Below are positions 49,399-58,301 of a stretch of DNA of 64,000 bases, piece by piece. The notes beneath the pieces were generated by a model. It made no database searches. It was not told the origin of the DNA and was given only the letters and a program-made list of their open reading frames with translations. The DNA is from DATLFA01 sp035525225 (GTDB lineage: Bacteria; Actinomycetota; Acidimicrobiia; Acidimicrobiales; WLNW01), in contig DATLFA010000015.1 in NCBI GenBank assembly GCA_035525225.1, positions 1 to 64,000 on the forward strand, read 5' to 3'. Positions within the stretch are counted from its first letter, which is position 1, and every line of letters starts with the position of its first letter. The translations under genes and the position numbers were made by a program.

Positions 49399-50331
49399 TC
49401 AAACAAACAATTCCGCGGGCAGCTCGTCCGCGCGCGGGTACGACGGTTGCGCGCCTCGGTGTTGCACGCTGATCGACGCGACGCGACCCGCTCGCTCCAT
49501 CGCATCGCGGACAGCGTGCCCACTGGCGAGGAAGAACGCGAAGCTGCCGACGAACGCGTCGCCGGCGCCGGTGGTGTCGACCGCCTGCGCCTTCGGGGCC
49601 GGCGCCAAGGCGAGGGGTCCGTCGTCGACGAGCATCGACCCGCGCTCGCCCAGGGTCACCAGCACCGCTCGCGCGCCCCGTTCACGCAAAACGCGCGCTG
49701 CGCGCTCGATCTCGTCGATCGTCGTGACCGGCATGGCAGTGAGGCGCTCGGTCTCGGATTCGTTCGGACAGATGAAGTCGCATAGCGCGTAGATCTCATC
49801 GGGCAACGGACCGCGCGCCGGTGCCGGGTTGAAGATCGTCGTCACACCGGCGTCACGTGCGATCCGCATCGCCGCCATCGTGGTCGGTAGCGGGCATTCC
49901 CACTGACACACGAGCACGGCGCTGCTCGTGATCGAGTCGCGAGCGGCGACGACGTCGTCGGCAGAGAGCAACTCGTTGGCGCCCAGCACCACGATGATCT
50001 GGTTGTTGCCCGACTCTTCTTCCACCCAGATCGGCGCCACGCCCGTCGACGCCTCGGCGGTGATCCGCACATGGCTGGTATCGAGACCGAGCCGGCGAAA
50101 GTTGTCGAGATAGTCCCGCCCGAAGCTGTCGTCGCCGAGCCTCGTCACCATCGTGACCTCGGCGCCGAGCTTGGCCGCCATGACCGCTTGGTTGGCGCCC
50201 TTGCCGCCGAAATGCTGCTCGAAGCGAGAGCCGGGCAGCGTCTCGCCCAGTGCGGGCAGCTTCGGCGCGTAGGTGATCAGATCGACGTTGGCCGAGCCGA
50301 CGACACACACCCTCGCCTTCTGCGCACTCAT
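49399..50331 (-). CDS. Ribokinase-type PfkB kinase
   Basis: 310 aa from ATG 50331. GSANVDLITYAPKLPALGETL, FGGKGANQAVMAAKLGA and the anion-hole motif DTTGAGDAFVGSFAFFLASG mark a ribokinase/PfkB enzyme; ribose from nucleosides is the likely substrate. It is convergent with the transporter and divergent from cdd, so it has its own promoter in the 23-bp-plus gap. Confidence 0.92.
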   Translation of the reverse strand: MSAQKARVCVVGSANVDLITYAPKLPALGETLPGSRFEQHFGGKGANQAVMAAKLGAEVTMVTRLGDDSFGRDYLDNFRRLGLDTSHVRITAEASTGVAPIWVEEESGNNQIIVVLGANELLSADDVVAARDSITSSAVLVCQWECPLPTTMAAMRIARDAGVTTIFNPAPARGPLPDEIYALCDFICPNESETERLTAMPVTTIDEIERAARVLRERGARAVLVTLGERGSMLVDDGPLALAPAPKAQAVDTTGAGDAFVGSFAFFLASGHAVRDAMERAGRVASISVQHRGAQPSYPRADELPAELFV

Positions 50332-50354
50332 GCGCTGAACAATACGATGGCCCG

Positions 50355-50744
50355 ATGGACGAGATCGATTGGGCAAAGCTCCGCACCGCGGCGACCCTCG
50401 CGACCACGCACTCCTACGCGCCCTACTCCAAGCTTCGCGTCGGCGCGGCAGCCGTGACCGACGACGGCCGCATCGTGTCGGGTTGCAACGTGGAGAACGC
50501 GTCGTACGGCCTGACGCTGTGCGCCGAGTGCGGCGTGGTGTCGGCCTTGCACATGAGCGGCGGCGGGCGCTTGCGCGCGGTCGTCTGCGTCGACGGCGAC
50601 GGGGCACTGCTGGCGCCGTGCGGGCGTTGCCGACAGCTGCTCTACGAGGCCGGCGGTGGGTCACTGCTCGTGTTACGCGACAGCGGTCCGGTCGCGATGT
50701 CCGCGCTGCTACCCGAAGCGTTCGGCCCGGACGACCTGCCGTGA
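50355..50744 (+). CDS. cdd: Cytidine deaminase
   Basis: 129 aa tetrameric-type enzyme. Substrate loop CNVENASYGLTLCAE with zinc ligand C56 and catalytic E58; PCGRC supplies C89 and C92. Deaminates cytidine and deoxycytidine to uridine and deoxyuridine. Overlaps deoA by 4 bp (GTGA). Confidence 0.97.
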   Translation: MDEIDWAKLRTAATLATTHSYAPYSKLRVGAAAVTDDGRIVSGCNVENASYGLTLCAECGVVSALHMSGGGRLRAVVCVDGDGALLAPCGRCRQLLYEAGGGSLLVLRDSGPVAMSALLPEAFGPDDLP

Positions 50745-52015
50745 ACGCGCTCGACGTCATCCGCACCAAGCGCGACGGCCGCGAATTGTCGGACGAACAG
50801 ATCCGCTGGTTCATCGAGCAATACACCGACGGCACGGTGCCCGACGAGCAAGCCGCCGCGCTGTTGATGGCCATCGTCTTTCGCGGCATGACCCCACGCG
50901 AGCTCGCCACATGGACGGCGGCAATGATCGACTCGGGCGAACGACTCGACCTCTCGTCTCTCACGCGCCCGACTGCCGACAAGCATTCGACCGGCGGCGT
51001 GGGCGACAAGGTGTCGTTGGTGCTCGCGCCGGTGATCGCGGCGTGTGGCGTGGCGATGCCGCACCTGTCGGGACGCGGGCTCGGTCACACGGGCGGCACG
51101 CTCGACAAGCTCGAGTCGATCCCGGGCTGGCGAGCACGACTCTCGAACGACGAGATACTCGCCATCCTGCGCGATGTCGGCGCGGTGATCTGCGCCCCCG
51201 GCGATGCGCTGTGCCCCGCAGATCGCAAGCTCTACGCGTTGCGCGACATCACGGGCACGGTCGAGTCGATCCCACTCATCTCGTCGTCGATCATGTCCAA
51301 GAAGATTGCCGAGGGCACGGGGGCCCTGGTGCTCGACGTCAAGATCGGATCCGGCTCGTTTCTCGCCGACGACGATCTCACACGTGAACTCGCCCGCACG
51401 ATGGTCGGCATCGGCAACGACAACGGCGTCAAAACGGTCGCGCTGCTCACCGACATGGAGTGGCCGCTCGGCCGCACTGCAGGCAACGCGGTCGAAGTCA
51501 CCGAGTCGGTCGAGACGCTCGCGGGTGGTGGGCCTGCCGATCTCGTAGAAGTGACCCTGGCGCTGGCACGCGAGATGCTGGCGCTCGTGGCCGTCGACGC
51601 CGACCCCGAGGAGGTTCTCCGCAACGGCAAGGCGATGGACCACTGGCGCCGCATGATCCGGGCGCAGGGGGGCGATCCCGACGCCGCGCTGCCGGTCGCC
51701 CGCGAACGCCATGTCGTGACCGCCGATCGGGACGGCTACCTGCGGCGCCTCGACTGTCGCGCCGTCGGCAACGCGGTCTGGCGCCTCGGCGCGGGACGGG
51801 CTCGCAAACAAGACGGCGTCAGCGCCACCGCGGGTGCGATCTGCCACGCCAAGCCCGGTGAGCCCATTCGCAAAGGACAACCGGTGCTCGAACTGTGTAC
51901 CGACGACCCCGCCCGCATCGCCGACGCGCTGTCGGCGCTCGAGGGAGCAATCGAGATCGGTGACACCGGGCCACCGCCGCGCCCGTTGATCGCTGACCGT
52001 ATCGCGCCGGTCTGA
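50741..52015 (+). CDS. deoA: Thymidine/pyrimidine-nucleoside phosphorylase
   Basis: 424 aa from GTG 50741. Motifs: KHSTGGVGDKVSLVLAPVIA (phosphate site), SGRGLGHTGGTLDKLESIPG (family signature), SSSIMSKKIAEGTGALVLDVK. It splits deoxyuridine/thymidine and uridine to base plus (deoxy)ribose-1-phosphate. In the operon cdd-deoA-phyH-add. Confidence 0.96.
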   Translation: MNALDVIRTKRDGRELSDEQIRWFIEQYTDGTVPDEQAAALLMAIVFRGMTPRELATWTAAMIDSGERLDLSSLTRPTADKHSTGGVGDKVSLVLAPVIAACGVAMPHLSGRGLGHTGGTLDKLESIPGWRARLSNDEILAILRDVGAVICAPGDALCPADRKLYALRDITGTVESIPLISSSIMSKKIAEGTGALVLDVKIGSGSFLADDDLTRELARTMVGIGNDNGVKTVALLTDMEWPLGRTAGNAVEVTESVETLAGGGPADLVEVTLALAREMLALVAVDADPEEVLRNGKAMDHWRRMIRAQGGDPDAALPVARERHVVTADRDGYLRRLDCRAVGNAVWRLGAGRARKQDGVSATAGAICHAKPGEPIRKGQPVLELCTDDPARIADALSALEGAIEIGDTGPPPRPLIADRIAPV

Positions 52016-52020
52016 CAGCC

Positions 52021-52869
52021 ATGAGCACCACCCTCACCGCCGACCAGCGAGCGACGTTCGAGCGCGACGGCTTTCTGGTGTTGCCCGACTTCGTCAGCGC
52101 GGACGCCTGCGCGCGCCTGCGCCGTCAGGCCGACAAGCTCGTCGCCGAATTCGATCCCGACGAGCATCGCACGGTGTTCTCATCTTCTGACCAGGGCCAT
52201 GCGCGCGACGACTACTTCTTGAACTCGGGCGACAAGATCCGCTTCTTCTTCGAAGATGGCGCGTTCGACAACGACGGCCGGCTGCGCCAGGCCAAAGAAC
52301 TGTCACTCAACAAGCTCGGCCATGCGATGCACGACCTCGACCCCGAGTTCGAGCGGTTCTCGCATACCGACGACTTGGCCGCCGTGGCCCACGGTCTCGG
52401 CTTGGCCGATCCGCGGGCGCTGCAATCGATGTACATCTTCAAGCAACCCCACATCGGTGGCGAGGTGCACCCGCACATCGACCACACGTTCTTGTGGACC
52501 GACCCACAGTCGGTGATCGGCTTCTGGTTCGCGCTCGAAGACGCCACGCTCGACAATGGTTGCATGTGGGCTGTACCGGGCAGCCACCGACTGCCGATCC
52601 GGTCACGATTCCGCCGCGATGGGCACGGTGGCACGACGATGGACATCTACGACCCGACCCCGTACCCACGCGACGGCGAGGTGCCTCTCGAAGCAGCGGC
52701 CGGCACCATGATCGTGTTGCACGGCTCGCTCCCCCATCGCAGTGGACCCAACCGCAGCGAGAAGTCGCGCCACGCCTACACGCTGCACATCATCGACGGC
52801 ACCGCGGACTATCCCGACGACAACTGGCTGCAGCGCGATCCATCGATCCCCCTGCGCGGCCTGCGGTAG
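52021..52869 (+). CDS. Phytanoyl-CoA dioxygenase-family oxygenase
   Basis: 282 aa Fe(II)/2-oxoglutarate-dependent oxygenase. The iron facial triad fits HPHIDHTFLW (His-x-Asp) and a late His in LHGSLPHRSGPNRS, with the 2-OG arginine in the latter segment. Starts 5 bp after deoA and precedes add by 54 bp, an odd partner for nucleoside salvage. The substrate is unknown; nucleoside or deoxyribose-derived compounds are conceivable. Confidence 0.88.
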   Translation: MSTTLTADQRATFERDGFLVLPDFVSADACARLRRQADKLVAEFDPDEHRTVFSSSDQGHARDDYFLNSGDKIRFFFEDGAFDNDGRLRQAKELSLNKLGHAMHDLDPEFERFSHTDDLAAVAHGLGLADPRALQSMYIFKQPHIGGEVHPHIDHTFLWTDPQSVIGFWFALEDATLDNGCMWAVPGSHRLPIRSRFRRDGHGGTTMDIYDPTPYPRDGEVPLEAAAGTMIVLHGSLPHRSGPNRSEKSRHAYTLHIIDGTADYPDDNWLQRDPSIPLRGLR

Positions 52870-52923
52870 CGGCGCCCCAGGCCCGAGCGGCCGGCATGAT
52901 CATAAACACCGTACGCTGCGGTG

Positions 52924-53988
52924 ATGCCTACTCCGCAAGAGATTCTCCAGGCACCCAAGGTGGTGCTTCACGATCACCTCGACGGAGGGCTGCGACCGTC
53001 GTCGGTGATCGAGCTCGCGCGTGAGCAGGGCTACACCAAGCTGCCCACCACCGACGAAGGCGACCTGCGCGGGTGGTTCAAGCGGGGCGCCAATCGCCAC
53101 GACCTGACCTTGTATCTCGAGACGTTCGCGCACACGGTCGGCGTGATGCAGACCAAGGATGCGCTCGAGCGGGTCGCCGCCGAATGCGCAGAGGACCTCG
53201 CGGCCGACGGCGTGGTCTATGCCGAGGTGCGTTTCGCTCCCGAACTCCACACCGAGGCCGGATTGACGCTCGACGAAATCGTCGATGCCGTCGCCTCGGG
53301 GTTTGCCCGCGGCTCGGCGACGAGCCCGATCCGCGTCGGTATCCTGTGCACGGCGATGCGCACCGCGGCGCGGTCACTCGAGATCGCGGAGCTCGCGGTG
53401 CGTCATCGCGATCATGGCGTCGTCGGTTTCGACATCGCCGGCGCCGAAAAGGGCTACCCGCCTTCGCAGCACCTCGACGCGTTCCAGTTCGTGCAGCGGG
53501 AGAACTTCCACGTCACCATTCACGCCGGCGAGGCCTTCGGCCCGAAGTCGATCTGGGAGGCGATCCAATACTGCGGCGCCGAGCGCCTGGGCCATGGTGT
53601 ACGCATCGTCGATGACATGTGGTTCGACGAGGACGGCAAGGCCACGCTCGGCCGGCTCGCGGCCTATGTCCGCGACACACGCATCCCTCTCGAGATGTGT
53701 CCGAGCTCCAACGTCCATACCGGCGTGTGTGCTTCGATCGCCGACCATCCCATCAAGCAGCTCAGCGATCTTCGCTTTCGCGTCACCGTCAATACCGACA
53801 ACCGCTTGATGAGCGACTGCACGATGACGTCGGAGATGCAGGCACTCACCGACGCCTTCGGATGGGGCCTCGCCGATATGCAATGGCTCACGATCAACGC
53901 GATGAAGAGCGCGTTCATCCCCTTCGATGAACGATTGCGCATCATCAACGACATCAAGGCCACGTACGCCACGATGATGGGGATCTGA
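52924..53988 (+). CDS. add: Adenosine deaminase
   Basis: 354 aa from ATG 52924 (a GTG sits directly before it). Metal and catalytic motifs: LHDHLDGG (HxH), FDIAGAEKGYPP, TIHAGEAFG, GHGVRIVDD, MCPSSNVHTG, VTVNTDNRLM. It hydrolyses adenosine and deoxyadenosine to inosine. Completes the salvage operon. Confidence 0.96.
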   Translation: MPTPQEILQAPKVVLHDHLDGGLRPSSVIELAREQGYTKLPTTDEGDLRGWFKRGANRHDLTLYLETFAHTVGVMQTKDALERVAAECAEDLAADGVVYAEVRFAPELHTEAGLTLDEIVDAVASGFARGSATSPIRVGILCTAMRTAARSLEIAELAVRHRDHGVVGFDIAGAEKGYPPSQHLDAFQFVQRENFHVTIHAGEAFGPKSIWEAIQYCGAERLGHGVRIVDDMWFDEDGKATLGRLAAYVRDTRIPLEMCPSSNVHTGVCASIADHPIKQLSDLRFRVTVNTDNRLMSDCTMTSEMQALTDAFGWGLADMQWLTINAMKSAFIPFDERLRIINDIKATYATMMGI

Positions 53989-53993
53989 CGCCG

Positions 53994-54764
53994 ATGGGTT
54001 TGCGCGAGTTGCTCGGCTTGTCGCGGGCGTCGAGCAACACTCGAGACGAGGGGCGCCCGCCGTCGGGCAACGGCGCGTCATCGTTCCACCTGTTCTGGCA
54101 GATGCCTTCGCACGCACCGCTCTGTGAGGTGTCGGCGACGTTCGAGCTACTCGACGAACCGGCCCAGGATCGCCTGTATTTCTGGGCGCTGCAAGCCGGC
54201 TTTGCCGACGCCGGTGGCGCCGCCCACGGGGGCGCGCATTTCGGCTTTCAGTGGCATCCCCAGTATCCGGACAAGCGGGCCGTGTGCTGGGGCGGCTACG
54301 CCAACGTCGGCGGCGAGCTCGATGGCGGGCCGACCACGTTCCCCAGCATCGACGGCAACGCCAACGTGTGCGCGTATCGATGGACCACAGGGCAACGCTG
54401 GACGTGGCGCATCCGCCGAATCGGAGATGAGGGCGGAGTGTGGCGCGCTGAGCTCGACGACCCGAATACGGGTCAGACGCTGCCCATCCGCGACCTGTGG
54501 TGCCGCGGTGACCGCCTGGTCGACCCGATGGTGTGGTCCGAAGTATTCGCGCATTGCGACGACCAGAGTGTGCGCGTTCGGTGGAGCGACTTCGCGGCGC
54601 GGACTGCGACCGAATCGGTCGTTCCGTTCGCCGTTTCGGTCAACTACCAGAGCTATGCCGACGGGGGCTGCACGAACACCAACTCGTTCGTCGACGACAT
54701 CGGGTTCGTGCAGGCGACCAACACCGGGCGCGTGACCGAGCAAGGCTCGACTCTCACGCGTTGA
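53994..54764 (+). CDS. Hypothetical protein
   Basis: 256 aa, rich in tryptophan, glycine and aspartate (FHLFWQMPSHAPLCEVSATFEL, FQWHPQYPDKRAVCWGGYANVGGELDGG, RWTWRIRRIGDEGGVWRAEL). The pattern suggests a beta-sandwich, perhaps carbohydrate-binding, but no signal peptide and no named family are recognised. It follows add by 5 bp, so it is probably on the same transcript. Confidence 0.65.
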   Translation: MGLRELLGLSRASSNTRDEGRPPSGNGASSFHLFWQMPSHAPLCEVSATFELLDEPAQDRLYFWALQAGFADAGGAAHGGAHFGFQWHPQYPDKRAVCWGGYANVGGELDGGPTTFPSIDGNANVCAYRWTTGQRWTWRIRRIGDEGGVWRAELDDPNTGQTLPIRDLWCRGDRLVDPMVWSEVFAHCDDQSVRVRWSDFAARTATESVVPFAVSVNYQSYADGGCTNTNSFVDDIGFVQATNTGRVTEQGSTLTR

Positions 54765-54770
54765 GCGCGC

Positions 54771-56243
54771 TCACGATCGGCGTTGTAGGTAGCGCGAGTA
54801 GCGGTAGAGGTGGCCGAGCGCAGTGACGGCGCGGTTGGCCGTGGCGTAGCAGAGCTTGCCCGTCTGCTTCACCGCGACAGGACCGGGGTTCGCGGGGTCG
54901 GCCACGCTCAGTTCGGTAGCGGTGAGGATCGGCTTGCCGGTCGCCGCGGAGACCTCCGCGGCTGCTTGTGCGTAGCGGGCGTCTTGCCGTTCGTGAAACG
55001 CAACGATGCGCTCGAGTCCGTGGTCGGGGTAGAAGCGCCCGGCCTTGATGAGCTTGGCTTGGTTGGATTGGATGCCGAGGCCGAGCCACACGATGGCGTG
55101 CACCATCGGATGCTGCGCCACCAACTGCATGACGTCGGGGACCGTCTCGCGTGTTTCCCCACCCGCCATGTCGACGGGATTGTTGTGGCTCCAACGCGGC
55201 GGCAACTTGGTATCGATCACGGCCTGGAGGTCGGCCGGTAGCGGCATCAGCACGAGATCGCGGTCACGGGTGATGGCGTCGGCGGTGACGACTCCCCACC
55301 CGCCGGCAGTCGTCAGCACGACCACGTTGGGCCCAGCGGGCAGCGGCTGCGTCGCGAATGTGGCCGCGGCCTCGAATGCCTCTTCGATCGTCGCCGCCCG
55401 CACCACGCCGGCCTGCTTGCACGCACCGTCGAATACCTTGTCGTCGGCGGCCAACGCCCCGGTGTGGCTGGCCGCCGCCCGCGCGCCACCTTCGGTGGCA
55501 CCGCCCTTTACGAGCACCAGCGGCATGCGCTGCGAGATCGCCCGCGCGCGCTCGTAGAAGGCCCGGCCATCCACGATGCCTTCGACATAGGCGAGACCGA
55601 CCCCGGTCGCGTCGTCGGTCGCATAGAAGTCGAGGTAGTCGGCAACGGTAACCGCCGCCGCGTTGCCCGCCGACACCGCACGCGAGATACCGACGCCGGT
55701 CGCGCACGACCAGTTGAGGAAGCTCGACACGAAGTTGCCCGACTGGCTCACGACGCCGATGCGACCTCGCGGTGGATACGGCGCCACGATCTGCGCGCAC
55801 AGCTGGGCCGGCGTCGACACCACGCCTTGACCGTTCGGCCCGGCCAGCAAGATACCGAGCTCGCTCGCCAGCGCGACGAGTTCGCGTTCGGCCCGCACAC
55901 CGTCGGGTCCCGCTTCGCCGTAACCGGCGGTCGTCACGAACGCGGCGCGCACCCCTTTCGCCGCGCACGCGCGGAGCAACTCGAGGTTTGCCGCCGGAGG
56001 TGTGCATACGAACACGAGATCCACGGCCGCCTGCGGGAGTTCGTCGATCGAACGCACGGTGTCGATGCCGAGCACGGATTCGCCTGCCGGATTGGTGGCG
56101 AAAACGCGGCCCTTGTAGCCGCCGACGAGCAGATTGTGCAGCGCCACGAAACCGAACTTGCCGGGGTGACTCGACGCGCCCGCGACCACAACCCCGCGCG
56201 GATCGAACAGCGCCGCAAACTGCTCGGCGGTGAAACCACTCAC
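54771..56243 (-). CDS. ADP-forming acyl/acetate-CoA ligase, alpha subunit
   Basis: 490 aa. CoA-binding Rossmann domain (GVVVAGASSHPGKFGFVALHNLLVGGY), succinyl-CoA-synthetase-like domain with VSQSGNFVSSFLNW, KGGATEGGARAAASHTGALAADDKVFDGAC including the phospho-His region (SHTGAL), and a third flavodoxin-like part. It catalyses acetyl-CoA + ADP + Pi to acetate + ATP + CoA, or the reverse. Last gene of the deoC operon; its start overlaps the beta subunit stop. Confidence 0.92.
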   Translation of the reverse strand: MSGFTAEQFAALFDPRGVVVAGASSHPGKFGFVALHNLLVGGYKGRVFATNPAGESVLGIDTVRSIDELPQAAVDLVFVCTPPAANLELLRACAAKGVRAAFVTTAGYGEAGPDGVRAERELVALASELGILLAGPNGQGVVSTPAQLCAQIVAPYPPRGRIGVVSQSGNFVSSFLNWSCATGVGISRAVSAGNAAAVTVADYLDFYATDDATGVGLAYVEGIVDGRAFYERARAISQRMPLVLVKGGATEGGARAAASHTGALAADDKVFDGACKQAGVVRAATIEEAFEAAATFATQPLPAGPNVVVLTTAGGWGVVTADAITRDRDLVLMPLPADLQAVIDTKLPPRWSHNNPVDMAGGETRETVPDVMQLVAQHPMVHAIVWLGLGIQSNQAKLIKAGRFYPDHGLERIVAFHERQDARYAQAAAEVSAATGKPILTATELSVADPANPGPVAVKQTGKLCYATANRAVTALGHLYRYSRYLQRRS

Positions 56244-56899
56244 GGTGTCGCGGCAATCTCGACGAGAGCATCGACCGCAGTCGGTACTCCATCGACGACG
56301 ATCAGCGGGTTCACGTCGACCGCCATGACATAGTCGTTGTCGAGCGCGAGCTGCGACAGGCCGAGCAACACCGCGACGAGCGCGCCGCGATCGACGGCCG
56401 GCTCACCGCGAAACGGCCCGAGCAGCCGTTGCGTCGCGAGATCGTCGATGAGTTCCTCTGCATCGAGCGCGCTCAACGGGACGAGACGAAACGCAACATC
56501 AGCGACAGCCTCGGCGATGACGCCACCGATACCGAGCATCACCACCGGGCCGAACTGTGCATCGCGCAGCACACCGGCGATGAGCTCTCGGTTGCCCCGC
56601 ACCTGCTGCGCGATCAGCAACGACACCGAACCATCCTCGGGACGCGCCGCCGCGAGTAGCTCGGCCGACGCTTGCTCCACCGCGTCGGCCGACGTCAAGT
56701 TGAGCTTGACCAGCCCTCGCTCGGTCTTGTGCGCGATGCCCTCACCGTTGAGCTTGGCCACGACCGGATAACCGATCGCCTCCGCTGCATATACAGCATC
56801 TAGGGGCGTGGTAACGATCTGCTCGCGGGCCAACGGCACGCCATAGCGAGCCAACAATTCCTTCGACTCGACCTCGCTCAACGTGGACGAATTCGTCAT
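56240..56899 (-). CDS. ADP-forming acyl/acetate-CoA ligase, beta subunit (ATP-grasp)
   Basis: 219 aa from ATG 56899. ATP-grasp_5 fold: LSEVESKELLARYGVPLA, GYPVVAKLNGEGIAHKTERGLVKLNL, FGPVVMLGIGGVIAEAVADVAFRLVPL, AVDVNPLIV. It binds nucleotide for the alpha subunit. The extra 130 residues upstream in the same frame are antisense-like and rejected. Coupled on both sides by 4-bp overlaps. Confidence 0.93.
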   Translation of the reverse strand: MTNSSTLSEVESKELLARYGVPLAREQIVTTPLDAVYAAEAIGYPVVAKLNGEGIAHKTERGLVKLNLTSADAVEQASAELLAAARPEDGSVSLLIAQQVRGNRELIAGVLRDAQFGPVVMLGIGGVIAEAVADVAFRLVPLSALDAEELIDDLATQRLLGPFRGEPAVDRGALVAVLLGLSQLALDNDYVMAVDVNPLIVVDGVPTAVDALVEIAATP

Positions 56900-57381
56900 C
56901 CCGACACCTTGTACGTCAACACCGCCCGGGCAACGCGGCGGCCCGACTGCGCGCCGATCGCCTCGGCCTCGCAAAAGACCATCGACTTGCCCCGCTGAGT
57001 GATCCAACCCTCGGCGACCGCATCTTCGTCTTTGAGCGCACCCAGGAACTGCACCGTCATGTCGACAGTGGCGAAGCTGACGGCGGTCTCGTAACCCGAG
57101 CCGATTGCGGGCACCACCGACGAGTCGAGCAGGCTCGACAACGCGCCACCATGCGCGACACCGAAGGGCTGGCTGATCTCGGTTCGCCACGGCAGCCGCA
57201 TGCGGCAATAGTCGACTCGCACGTCCTCGACCACCAAACCGAGCAGCGCGGCGAAGTGGGTTGCGTCGGCAGTGCGGCCGTACCGTGACCATCGCCGGTA
57301 CAGGTGATCAGGCAGCGCGGCCGCAGCCTCGGCGCGGGGATACACGCGATCTGGAGTTGTCACACACGCCTCTCGGCTCAT
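56896..57381 (-). CDS. PaaI-type hotdog thioesterase
   Basis: 161 aa from ATG 57381. Hotdog core: QPFGVAHGGALSSLLDSSV, VSFATVDMTVQFLGAL, AEGWITQRGKSMVFCEAEA, RRVARAVLTYKV. Hydrolyses an acyl- or aryl-CoA. ATGA overlaps with both neighbours place it inside the deoC-ALDH-CoA ligase operon. Confidence 0.88.
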   Translation of the reverse strand: MSREACVTTPDRVYPRAEAAAALPDHLYRRWSRYGRTADATHFAALLGLVVEDVRVDYCRMRLPWRTEISQPFGVAHGGALSSLLDSSVVPAIGSGYETAVSFATVDMTVQFLGALKDEDAVAEGWITQRGKSMVFCEAEAIGAQSGRRVARAVLTYKVSG

Positions 57382-58301
57382 GCACCCTTGGGGTGCCAGA
57401 CGGTCTTGTACTCGCAGAAACCGGCAATGAGGTACGGGCTCTCGGCGCGATCGTCGAACCACCGGCGTTCGGTCGCTGACGCCGCGACGACGCGCGCGAC
57501 CGCGTCGGAGGCGCGCCGCTCGGCGTCGGCGCGCAGCTCACCACTGACGCCGCTGAGATCGACCACGTTGACGTCGGCGTGACCTGCCATCCACGGCACC
57601 AGCTCTGCTGCTTTACCGGTGAGGATGTTGACGACACCACCGGGCACGTCGCTCGTCGCCAGTGCTTCCGCGAGGTTTACCGCCACGAGAGGCCACCGTT
57701 CGCTGGCCAACGCCACGATCGTGTTGCCGGCCACGATGGCCGGTGCCATCCGCGACACGAGCGCTAGCAACGGCGCGTCGTTGGGAGCGACGAGGGCGAC
57801 CACCCCGGCCGCCTCGGGCGTCGTGAAGTTGAAGTAGGGCCCGTCGACCGGGTTGGCCGAGCCGAGTATCTGCGCGTACTTGTCGGCCCATCCGGCATAC
57901 CAGACCCAGCGATCGATGGCGGCGTCGGTCTCCCGCTCGGGATCACGCGACCCGCCGACGGAGAGTTCGTCGACGAACTGCCCGCGCCGGCCCTGCATGA
58001 TCTCTGCCACTCGATACAAGATCTGGCCCCGGTTGTACGCGCTGCGATTGGCCCATGATCCCTGCGCATCGCGCGCCACCTTGACGGCATCGCGTACGTC
58101 TTTGCGCGATGCAAGCACCGCGTTGGCGACGAAACGACGATCGGTCGTGAACACCGGATACGACCGACCAGACTCCGATCGCGGGAATGCTCCGCCGATG
58201 TAGAGCTTGTACGTCTTGCGCACGTCGAGCTCGAGAACGGCCGGTCGTTTGGACGATCGCTTGGCAACGGCCTTCATCGCGGCCTTCTTGGCCGGGCTCA
58301 T
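57378..58301 (-). CDS. Short aldehyde-dehydrogenase-like protein lacking the catalytic cysteine
   Basis: 307 aa, against about 480-500 for an active ALDH. A basic, alanine-rich leader (MSPAKKAAMKAVAKRSSKRP) precedes the NAD-binding domain: YIGGAFPRSESGRSYPV, AYNRGQILYRVAEIMQGRRGQFV, VALVAPNDAPLLALVSRMAPAIVAGNT, VNLAEALATSDVPGGVVNILTG. The catalytic Cys domain and the GxGxxG-Cys segment are missing, and the sequence ends soon after. It is coupled to the full-length ALDH by ATGA, suggesting a paired or regulatory subunit rather than decay. Confidence 0.8.
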   Translation of the reverse strand: MSPAKKAAMKAVAKRSSKRPAVLELDVRKTYKLYIGGAFPRSESGRSYPVFTTDRRFVANAVLASRKDVRDAVKVARDAQGSWANRSAYNRGQILYRVAEIMQGRRGQFVDELSVGGSRDPERETDAAIDRWVWYAGWADKYAQILGSANPVDGPYFNFTTPEAAGVVALVAPNDAPLLALVSRMAPAIVAGNTIVALASERWPLVAVNLAEALATSDVPGGVVNILTGKAAELVPWMAGHADVNVVDLSGVSGELRADAERRASDAVARVVAASATERRWFDDRAESPYLIAGFCEYKTVWHPKGA

